From assembly GCA_018806985.1 (NCBI GenBank), contig JADANN010000458.1, positions 1,364,001 to 1,428,000 on the forward strand: 64,000 nt of DNA, given 5' to 3'. Positions 12,956-24,946 of this stretch are shown piece by piece; position 1 is the first letter of the stretch, and each line of letters starts with the position of its first letter. The DNA is from Angiostrongylus vasorum. Its lineage: Eukaryota > Nematoda > Chromadorea > Rhabditida > Metastrongylidae. Below the pieces are notes generated by a model, which saw nothing but the letters and a program-made list of their open reading frames with translations, did not search any database and had not been told where the DNA came from. Position numbers and translations under genes: made by a program.

Positions 12956-15900
12956 CTATAAATAGATGCAATGAATCAATGTAAGTTAACTAGATAATTC
13001 TCAGGCTAGTTTCATTACCTTCACAGTTATCTTAATTTGAGTGAGAGGTTCGTGTTCGTTATCGACGACATACATGGTGGAGTCCACTGAACAAGGTTGA
13101 CGACAGGTAATACAACTCATTGAGCGGCTATTAGGTGATTTCCTACAATTGAATAAGATGAAACATAAAGATCCTCCCAACGGTACACCGCCTCATCGTG
13201 GCTGGGAGGTGTTCTTAGGGCTGGGTTGCGATGTACAGCGGGGCAGGATCTCCCAAGCTGAGGAGTTCGGCGTTTCAATCAGGAAGCCTAGCTAAGAGTA
13301 AACCAATACCAAGATCCACCACTGTGCTGGTATTAAAGTCGCATGGTGGCAAATCTCCCTCTGATCCACAAGGGCTGCGACTGCCTGTGGTGGTGAAGAT
13401 CTGCAGCAGACTTTGGCCAGGCTGACCTCGGGATTCCAAGGAACCACAATGGCTTAACCAGTATATCTCCGAAAAGAGTGATTATGCTGGCACCCGCATA
13501 ACCAGTGAGGACGGGCCGTTCAAGTATCAAGTATCGAGTAAATAAAACATAAAGATTGGTCGAATGAGAAGAAAAATAAGACTGCTGTAAAGAACTTACG
13601 ATTTCAACTTTTCCATGCAAGTTCTGCAAACCGTATGTGCACAAGGGAACACAACCCACACATGTTTCATTTCGCTGTAGCAGCATGGACACTCCCGAAC
13701 CTCATCCGGATGACTTTTAGAGCGCCTTCACAAAGCAAAAAGAGATTTTTTTGGATACTATTAACTTTTATTAGGAAAAACAAGAGGAACCCTTATATGG
13801 ATGAACAATGTTCCAAATACAGCGACAACTTTACCGTCGTAAAGTATTCAAATAACGCAGAGAGCTCAATGACTTGGACACTGCCTCCGCACTGTTCTTT
13901 TCAGACTGACAACACAAAGCCATCGCAATCTAAAAAGATTGAAAGATTAAATTAGAAGAAAGGAAAAAATTTTCACTGGGTAAGCCTACAATCCACAAAA
14001 TTTGATATTAATTGAAAAGAACTAAGAAGTTTGAAGCCTCATGGACGACTACAACAGAAAGTGACACCGTAATGTAAGTGGTTTAGTGACTAGAGTTTTC
14101 TCACTAATCACTTTATTCGATACCCGGCTTGTGCCAATGGTTTTATTACAGTAAACCGGAGGAATTGTAAGGACTGTTTCTCTGTCCATAACTAATAACT
14201 GGATAATTAGATGCCCATTATCTCCACTTCTTCGGAGTTTTGTTGGTTCAGCCACTGTGGTTTCTTGGGGTCCCGAGGTCACCTTGGCCAAAGTCTGCCC
14301 GAGGTCGTCGTCACCTTGCCACCATGCGACTAGTTTGGTATCAGGACGGTGACGAATCATCGGATTGGTTTACTCTTAGCTGGGTTTCCTGATGGAAACG
14401 CCGGAGTCCTTTTTCAGCTTGGGAGACCTTGCCAGGGTGAAGAATCCTCCGCTGTAAATCGCAGCTCGACTACGACGAGGCGGTAAACCGTTGGGTTCGT
14501 CCATAACTGATAATATTAGAAAACTCCTCAAGTATAAATATACCAATCTCAACGAACCTAAAGCTCTCCTTACCTTACCACTAAATACCTATCAGCATCC
14601 AAAAATAGTCATAACACAGTAAGACCACTTCATAAAATAACTAGGGTCAGTAGAATAATAAGAAAAACACTAACGTCCAGATTACTGGAGTCGAGAATAA
14701 GAGGAGCTGCTAAGGAAGAAAATTGTACTGCCATACCTAATTGTAACCGTGTCGCGCCAACAACAATTTCACGCCTGAAGAGAATTTTTGGAAAATCTGC
14801 ACTAAATAAGAAACAAGACAAACAAAGTGCGAATAGGACATGAAGTACAGCAGATCCAATATGAAAGTTCACGTACTCACGATTAACCCATTCCTGGATG
14901 ACAACTGTAAGTTCTCGTCCTACGCTAACCAGCTTCTCGATAACATTAAACCAATTGATCAACTTCTGATAAAGTGACCAGGCACGACTTCTTAAGTCAC
15001 GTCTGCTCAGCCATAATTGCTTGACGAAATATTCAGCAGAAGCTTTTCCTCGGCTGTAATAACATCGAATCAGAACTGCTAAATATGCAAAATTTTCAAG
15101 GTGTGAACTGGTTCCTCTCTGACCCTCTGATAGAAGTCTCTGACTGCAAAAATCTTATACATCTTGAAGAGCTAAACATGAAATCGCAAAAAGTAGTGGA
15201 TAATGCTGCTAAGGGCGAACGAGCTTCTCTTCAGTAAGGCATTTTCCATAATACTTGTGGACTTGGTATAACAAAAAATGTTAGTTTTTTTCTTATTTTT
15301 TATATGACCCGTCTTCACGTCTACTGTGCGGATCCCAGCACTTCTTACATTCGATTCGTTTCCTCGCATCCATCATCTACGAATATAGTCCAACTTTTAC
15401 GTATGGCTTCGGCTGCTGCTTGAGGGGTTTTCTTGAATAGCGTTGAATGCTGGTCGAGTTGATTCTCACTGGAGTCCTGAGATAGGTGGGCTGGAGCGTT
15501 CCCAATCGGACTGCAGAGAGTGATTTTTTTTCCCAGACAAGTCCGGTACCAATTTGCCGACCCCGGAGGGATCAGAGGGCTTGGTTTGTTCGGTGGGGGA
15601 ATCGAACAAGCACCATGCTCGCGATAACTGACATTACTACCACTGTGCTATTCGCCCCACTAAATGTCAGTTAGTAGAGATAAACGTAATCTGAACATCT
15701 ATTGCGCCAATACCTAGAGCATGAATTGGGACTGCTGATTTATTTAAAGAATAATCATTACTGAAAGAACACAAAGAGGGTCAATTTTAGCTAAAGCAAG
15801 TATGAACTCTAAGAAACAATATCTCTAAGAGTTAAGTCGCAGCTAAATTAAGTACATAACTAACCACAGAACTGGATCTATTTGTTTTGAAGCATCGTGT

Positions 15901-18900
15901 TTGAATAAAAATCCATTCACTTCACACAAAGGACAACTATCCACTAGTGGTCTGAAATGATCGGCTTAATCAACTCCGTTGACAACTGACTGACAAGAAT
16001 GAGACAGAGAATATTGGTTCTGCTAAATTTAAAAACACCATCAACCAGTAAAATCAGATTGAATACTTCGGCTAATCAAGGTAATGACTGGAAAATACAA
16101 GAGTGGTGTAAAAAAAAGTGCTAGCATTCAAAACAGGCTTTGCCCATTTCTTCTCAATAACCCAACTTTACCTCCTATGATGCGAGCGTAAATAGAAATA
16201 AACATCGAAATAGAAGATAAAGAGATGTACACTAATAAGGAAATCAAGTCTAAGCGGGAAGGGAAAGAAACTTACAAAGGAAAGAAATGTGAAGAATGCG
16301 AATTCTCAGATGCGTCATGTGTGGAGGTCACAGATGCTCCATAATTCACTGGCGTATTGTGCCGACAAGTCAACATATGGGTGAACTCCGACAGGTCCAA
16401 TCGTGGTAGTTGCAACACTTCTTCAGTCATATGCGAATTCGAGTCCCTTTTGCTGGAACGACATGACCTGATTTGCATATCACTGTATAAACATAACCAA
16501 CAGTGAGGTACGCCGTTGCAGAACACAGCAAAGATCTGAAATAACAACGACAATCACACACCTTTGGCATAAAAGGGAGCAACATAGACAGCACGGCTAG
16601 TCGGAAATTAGTATAAAATTCCCGTAAGGCGTAGATATCTTCATCGAAAAGACGTAAGTAATCAGAAGAGCTCACGCTGCTACCTAATCTAAAACAAATC
16701 GTGTCTAATGGAAAAACGTCGAATTGTATCTGGTTAGTGAATGCGTAGCATCAGTTTTTGCCGTTGTGTAGGTATAGCCTATAGGTCAGCCTGTCTCTAT
16801 ATGAGGTGCGATAAGTGCATGTATATGTTCGCCAAATATTCTCTGAGTTTCATAGCGGTTATAAAGACAGGGCTGAAAGCTTAACACTATAATTACAGTC
16901 ATATCGCTTTGATTGTAGCAATATCACTGGGTAAGCAGCATCGTCACTAATTCCACCCGCTTTCACCTCAACGGTGCAAAAAAGCTTTCACATTGCTAAA
17001 AGATGTTTTTTTTCACTCCATCAAAGGAAATGACAAACACCGTATAACAGGGCGGTGGAACAATGTTGGTGATGGTTACTTGGAAAGACACACTTTTAGG
17101 GTTGCGAAGCATGTTTCGGCGTTCGACGATTTGATTAACAACACTCGGAAACGAACGTCGAAGAAAAGAATTTTGATAGTCTCGCTAAAATAATACGAAG
17201 AAAGAGGTAGAAATCATTAAATTTGATTTTGTCTTGCAGCAAAACCCTTAAGGAAGGGATATCCCTTAGTTAAGGATTTTGATTAACTTAAGGATTCCAT
17301 TCCTACGCACAGACACAACAAATTCTGACAAGACAGTTCGTCGACTATGCTTTTCCACAATCGCGAATCGTCTCATACAACTGTGACATTAGGCTGCCTC
17401 GGGTTGGCCTGCTAGTTTAGCTCACACGTGCACAAAACCTGTCCCCATGCCGGGAATCGAACCCGGGGCCGCGTGGGTGAGAACCACGAATCCCTAACCA
17501 CTGGACCACTTGAGACATGTGGTTGCCCCTCGTGCACACACAGACACAACAAACCCTGATAAAAAAGAACGCGCCAGCAGTACTCTTCTGCAATAGCGAA
17601 TGATTTGGATGAACTGATGACTGACTGATTGATTGACTGCTTTGATTTACTGCGGATGAAAACGGACGAGGACCTCTCAACGGTTTACCGCCTCATTGTG
17701 GATGGTAGGTGTTCCTGGGTGTTGGACTGCGATGTACAGCGAGGGATTCATCCGCTGGCAGCCTCTACCAAGCCGAAAAGGAATCCGGCGTTTCCATCAG
17801 GAAGCCTAGCTAAGAGTAAACCAATACCAGGATCCACTACCGTCCTGGTATCAAAGTCGCAAGGTGGTAAATCTCGATCTGATCCACAAGGGCTGCGACT
17901 GCTTGTCGTGGTGAAGACCAGGCGTAGTCTTTGGCCAGGATGACCTCGGGACTCTATGGAAACATAATAGCTTAACCAGCAAATCTCCGAAAAATGGAGA
18001 TTATGCTGGGGCCCGCACAACCAGTGAGGACGGGCCATTCAAGTAAGTACCAAGTACTGCTGATGAATAAATGGGATTTTCGCTGCATTTTCAACACAAC
18101 GAAGGTAAATTGATTAAAAAAAAATTGTACAACAGATCGATTATTTTTGCCGCAGAAAACTTGTAACAAAAAAACCGATAATTAGCAGTTGAAAGAAACA
18201 ATATGTAATATGTATGAGATACGTAAAAAATAGAGTTCGTATTTGCTTCAATTACATTATTCAAGACGTAGTGCCTTAAAATAGCCTACCTTTCATTAAT
18301 ACTTGGAATTGGAAAGGAAGCCTTGAATTTATCGAAGGAAATCTTGCCGGAAAACCCATCAAGCATAATGACATAAGAAGTTCTAGCAACATCGAACTAA
18401 ACGTGTATTAAAAAAGGAAAGAAAATAGTCAGATTAAGAAAAACTAAACGCCCATAATATAAAAGGAACTGTAGGGACGAAAACAAGAAAAGTACATACC
18501 TCTTCATTGGCTTCCAACCAAAGCGAATCCGCCTCACACCATCTGCTCTTAACTCGGGATACGCCAACCACCTCTGCCCGTACATATCGTTGGTGACTTT
18601 TACGTGCCAAATCAGTAATTCCACTGTTTTCAACGAATTCCTTGGCGTTTTCAGAAGTTTTTGCCAACGACTCTACATTCCTAAACGTTATCTTTCGATT
18701 AGAACCATACTGTCTTCGCTCGGATAAAGAAAAAATTCCTGGAATCGAAAACAATAAAAAAATGCCGCTGCAGAGCATAGAATTCAGCGTGAAACATCTG
18801 AGGAAACAAATTTCACGTTAGGAAAACTTGATCACTCCTATACAACAATGCGATAAGGATGCATTATCTCCTCGCTCGTTCAGCTACTCCTTGGTCTAGT

Positions 18901-21900
18901 GATGCCATGCAGTACCCCCAACTCCACATCAAAGATCTTAGTCGTCAATTCGAAACAAATAAAACTATTTTCCTCTTGGATCACACAAACCACTTCTCTT
19001 TCCCTTATACCTCTCACCGAACAGATCTACAAATGGAAGATCTCGAACTATTTACTAGAGAGATTACACTAGCACATTTACATGAAGTGAAATCTAGACC
19101 AAATGTGACCCTTAACTTCTCAAAAGCAAGTAAACAATTTCAGAAGATAGGCTCCGAATCTGTTGCGTTACATTAAAGTTGCGTTTCGTATAGGCGTGAG
19201 CATAGTTTTGCACACAATGTATCAGTAGATACAATAGGTCGAGAACCAGTTATCAGTTAACTCATCATCAGGGGGAGTAAGTTTATGAAACATGACTCGG
19301 AATTTCCTTTTACACTTGATCTCTTTACTTTCCGTCCATCTAACACCTACACTCGCTCCCTTATGCTCTATGGTGAATAAGAGAAAATTTCAAAACCTAG
19401 GTCTCTTAACTTTTCTGTGGTATGTAATACCACATATGGATGTGCGTTATTGAAGAGAACAATCATTGAATTCCTATGTCACTTCCTTGTCGAGATATTC
19501 CGAATTTCAACTCTTCTTTAGACGCTCTGAAGCAGATGAGATGTTTACATCAAGCCGCTGTGTGGGGACACTATATTTTTTATCCGTACCTTAAGTCCAC
19601 GCCCACAATGATGATGCCCTTGATTAGTAAGCTATTTTGGAGGAATTCGAAGAAGGATGCTTGGAGCCAGGTATGATTATTAGTTTTTTCATTCTACTTC
19701 CATTCATTCATTCAAAAAAACAGGCTTTTTTTTAGTTGGAAAACATCGTCCGTCAGCAGAATCTGGTAGTGTTATCATTCACGCCTTTAGAAGAACGCCT
19801 ACATGCAAGCAAAATAGAGAGTTCCAAAATGAAGATGTATTCATTAGTTTATTCACTACTTCGTCCAATCACATAAATACCAATCGCCAATGGCACCAAC
19901 CCGATTGTCACAGTTTTTCGCGAAAAGCGTGAAAAAAGGTATGATTCTCAACGAGTCCTTAGAGCCAGCAAGAGCCACTGAGCTAATCTTGCACCCAACA
20001 GAAAAAAACGGAATATTCACTGGCGCCCGCTCGAGTCACTCGACGATCAGTGGGAGGACAGGTGATACATAATTCTTACGAGTTGCCCTTGTTAAGCTGA
20101 CACGAGGTTTGTACCAGTCGTTATTGTTGCTGTGATTCTGTTGGTTCACTTTTTTGTACCAGTTTCGAGTATATTTGCTTCCACAAAAAGCCTTCAATTC
20201 CTCGTCGTCACTAGCTGCAGTGAAGATTTTGAAATCAACGATGTACGATGCATATATTCATTTGCTTGGTTAACTAACTATACTACATAACTTATTACTG
20301 TTTCGACTGGTTTGCACTGCACTACGCCCGATTATGAATTCGTAAAAGTAGGTTTGCTGATATTGGGTTTTTTTAAATCTGAAATTCTAACCCTTAAGAT
20401 TTTTCAAGTACACAATTTATAATATAATCAAATTTTTTTGCAGCACAAGTGCAAAAATACACATAGATATCCACATATAATTGGTATGCAAAGACAAAGC
20501 ATTCGAGTAGAAATTATTGCTAAAACATATTTTCCACTTATCATTCTCCTTATTTTCATTACACAATTAGTTCACTACGAGCTGAGATATGTTCAACGGC
20601 TAAGTGTGGGTCATATGACTCAAATCTCCCACACTATGTTACAATGAAATTCGAACGATGCTGTCCATCGAGAAACAAACAAGATGGTTCAGTCCCCTCC
20701 CGCTCTCCCCAATCCAGTGGGAACGAGCTAAGCACAGGTATTGCCAAGCTTTGAAGAAGAATAGACTCGATCAGTATTCTACGACATTCACAAAGAAGAT
20801 CAAACCCTCAAGCAGCAGCCAAAAAAAAACGCGGAATATTCGAGGGCCTTTGTGGACGATGAATGGGAGGAGAACGAATCGAATGCAAGAAGTGTTGGGA
20901 CCCGCAAAGTAGGTGTGATGATGGCTCATGTAAAATAAAAAAATGGTGGGCCGGAAGAAAGTGTTGAGTTCCATTTAGCAGATAAGCACATTGACTAACA
21001 AGTGTTTAACCCATTAACGACGACGTGTAATTTTGGTTTTCGCCGTATGGGATGGCGCTTAATTTTGAGCTTTTGCGGACTTGCTGGTCTTTTGAAAATA
21101 AACAATTTTTGGTAACTTGAGGACTTGAGGGGTTGCGAGGATGAAAGGATTGTGGAAAATACTTAACCACTGCATGGGTACAAATGATAGTTAAGCTATT
21201 ATTTACTATATATTACTGACCCCCCATCATGTAAGCATATTGTTATCAGCTTATCAGCATTTGGAAGGATATGGCAGCTTATGTTGCGCCTATTCCTTTT
21301 TTTTGTACATGCTCATACTGTAAACATTAACCATGGTTCATTATAGAGATAACAAAATTAAAATAAAATAACTGTTAATTGCTAACCAGACTGCCGGTCA
21401 ATGAATTTGTCCGAAAAAGCTTTTGTAAGTTATTATGTGCAGAGAATGACTTCTCTGTTCTCACTCCTTCTACTTTATGCTTCTTATGAGCTATCGAATC
21501 AGTATACGCAGGGAGTGAAAAAGTTGTGTAACCCACAGAACTGAAAATGTACACTGTACCGTACCTATCGTCCACCCACACCGCCACGTATTTACACTGT
21601 GGTGTACACACCGTCCGTTACGGGTTAGATAGGGTAGATAGAATTTCATATGCACTCACTGTTTTTCCTGTTAGGTTGATAAAAAACATGTAACTGTCCA
21701 TTTTTTCTCATACCCTATAACGTTTCCATACACATTGACACGGTTCATAAAGTTTGTGGTTCGTTTAATTTCAATTTGAAAGACATTACCTTCCTATATG
21801 AATTATTTGCAGGCTGTCAATCCTTAGAGATTTGCAAGGTCTCGAAGGGTCTGAAAACGAGGAAGACTCTTTCTGGACTTTGGGTACGTCCTCCCTGTTG

Positions 21901-24863
21901 TTGCCCTTGCCCTGAAGGTCATCATAGAAGGATACTGTTTGAAAATTAGTGAAAAAAACTGGTAAGTTAATGTAAGCTCTCACTTTACACACAATTAATG
22001 GTTGATTAGAAAAGGATCTCAAAATTTTGAACAAGTTCAACGTACTTGTTCACATAAATGAGCCGACATTCGAACGTCCTCATCTTGCAATCCAAGCAAT
22101 CTGTTTAACTCCACCTGTTCACTGTGAACATTGTATGCTTGCTTATACCAACTTAATGCGCGTAAATCATCGCCCATTAGAATGTGGATTCCTGCTAGAG
22201 CTAAATGTTTCCTATGAAATGAAGAATACGAAGATCATTTGTCGCCTAGAAATGTTTCGAAAAAAAAAGGAAGGAGAAGGATCGAGAAGTTTGATATGAA
22301 AAAAGACTTTTTGGAAGTGCGTACCATTTCTATTTGCAATCATGTCACGATATCGCTGACAAGCAAGAGTCGTTGCGTCCTCTAATAGTTTTCGAAAAAT
22401 CAGTTCCTGTGAGAATATTCGCAAGTCTGACAAAGAATTCGGGTTTTTTAGCTGCTTATATGATTCGCCTGCCACTATAGAAAGTCTGACATCGTTGATT
22501 ATGGAAAAAATCTGATCGATTTTCGCCGATGGAAGCGAACTCAGCGGCCTATTTATGTGATTGTAACGAAGTAGTGAATAAACTAATGAATACATCTTCA
22601 TTTTGGAACTCTCTATTTTGCTTGCATATAGGCGTTCTTCTAAAGGCGTGAATGATAACAATATCAGATTCTCCTGACGGATGATGTTTTCCAACTGGCT
22701 CCAAGCATCCTTCTTCGAATTCCTCCAAAATAGCTTACTAATCAAGGACATCATCATTGTGGGCGTGGACTTAAGGTACGGATAAAAAATATAGTGTTCC
22801 CATACAGCGTCTATACTGTACGGAAAGAATCCGAGAAAATGCAACAACCCGTATAGGTCTAAAAATAGAATCACAACACTGTACACTTTGCTTTCACTTT
22901 AGAATCAAGTCCGATGCTGAACCTGTTTACAGCTATTCCAAAACCAGAGCTATCGAAAGAATCACAAGTCATCTAGAATTTGTTGGTAAGGGAAACAATG
23001 TAGTGAAACCTCGCCGAACCAATTCAAATTAACTCATATTTGTATAATTCAAAGAACGTTAAAACCTTAGAACCCTAAAGACTTACGAAATTTTTGCGCC
23101 TATTTGGATTAAATGTATCACGGCGCCAATTTTGTTCTTGATTATAAGATAAATTTTGATTAAAAGTGACTTTTCACTAGCCGTTTACTGAAGATGACAG
23201 CGGTGTCCCTGTTACACACCATCGATGGCGCGCTCTCAACATGGAACACAACTTCGACGCAGCTTTCACCTTATTCTTCACCAGTTGACATTCATCCAGA
23301 CACACCTATAAGTAGCCATACGTGTGGATAACAATTTTTACCAACTGAGACTTATTTAAACACATCTTTACACAAATGGGCAAAAGCCACTTGACATACA
23401 ATGGCACAAGACTAGACATCCTATGTAGTTGTAGTCCCTCGCTCATTTCCTGTCGTATGTTTGTTACGAGGGAACGGCCAGCGATTTAATGGCGGTGATG
23501 TCGTTCATTACGCTAACGGCCCGACCTAGCCAGAGCCTGGTTCGCCCACTAAGCATCTCATCCCTTCGGGATTGGGAAATTAGTACAACCACGGCCACGT
23601 CTACCTCAGGAGACCAAGGAGAATGGACCCGACCTGCATTCAACGATATTCGTGACGAAGACCAAAAAATCCTTAAGCAGCAACCGAAAAAAATGAGCGT
23701 AAAACGCTTGAAGAACTTCGTGGATAATAAATACAAGGACACCAATCAAATATGAGAAATCCTGGGATCCGCCGTGTGAAGCATATGATTTCGCACCATA
23801 TAACAATGATAATAATGACAGTCTAATAATAATAACAATAATAATAACAATAATAACAATAACACGAGTACAGAAGGCACTTACGAGAGATAAAATAAGG
23901 TGGAGGGGGAACAATGAAAAAAACAAAGCAGGTACTTGTGCGATATAGGTAAAGAAATGTAATACTCACCCTCCAAAAATTTAACGCCAAGAGAGGGCTA
24001 GGATATTCTCTTGCTGTCGGATGAGCCCGTTTTCTAAGTTCTTCTGTAATGAAACACAGACATTTTCAGTTATAAAGCGTGCTTTATTTATTGGACAAGA
24101 TGTGAACAAAAAAACATAAACCCCACACGAACTTGGCGAAGTAGTTATCACATGATGAATTTCCTTCTGCAAAGTTTCATATGCACATAGAATGATATCG
24201 TAAGACTCTAGATAGAGTGGGTGCTTGTATCCATCATACGCAACGCCATAGTAGACCTAAATCTCACACAAAAGTAACAATGTGTATGTGAGTCGTAGCT
24301 TCTTCAGTGCTACGTAACGGATTTACTCAAACTGCTATTGTATATCCACCCACCTAACATCATTCCGCACCCTCCACCGTACAGTCCAATGATCTATTCA
24401 ATGAAGCATAGCATATAATATGCAACACAGTATTTTACAGCATTACTTTGACCCATGCGTTGCGTGCTGCGCAGTAGTCGGAGGCGCACTGCAATACACA
24501 TGGGATCGAACACCCGCGCCCATCGCTCACCAAGGCTTCCATCAATCCGGGGTCGGCAAATTGGAACTAGACTAGTCTGGGAGGATAGCAGCACTGGCTC
24601 GATACATCGGTAGGCCACTGCGAGTCATTATAAAGGCCAGATATGCATTCAATCTCCTCCAACGATAATTAATGAAGTCGAATGCATGACGCATTCCTTA
24701 GGGGATTGATCAACGCCGAAAACTTTATCCTTTTACTTCGACCCATCAAATAAAATTCACGTTGTGTTATAATTTATCACAATTAACTTGTAACATCTCA
24801 AATCCTATACTCTGTATCCTTTTTTTCCTACTACTATATACATATATATATATATATATAATG

Positions 24864-24946
<83 letters not shown>

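Noticed and set aside
17417..17680. Small protein containing [20 protein letters not shown]
   Set aside because: This is a translation of the tRNA-Glu-like sequence, not a protein gene.
18859..19176. 105-residue plus-strand frame upstream of the inverted exon copy
   Set aside because: It has no stops but no similarity to SHPRH or another family, and no splice link to the exon copy; kept only as a place to look for the left boundary of the duplicated segment.
22212..22886. 224-residue open frame as a separate gene
   Set aside because: It is the SHPRH exon 22325-22858 extended through its splice sites; the flanking acceptor and donor and the match to the SHPRH helicase region show that it is not independent.
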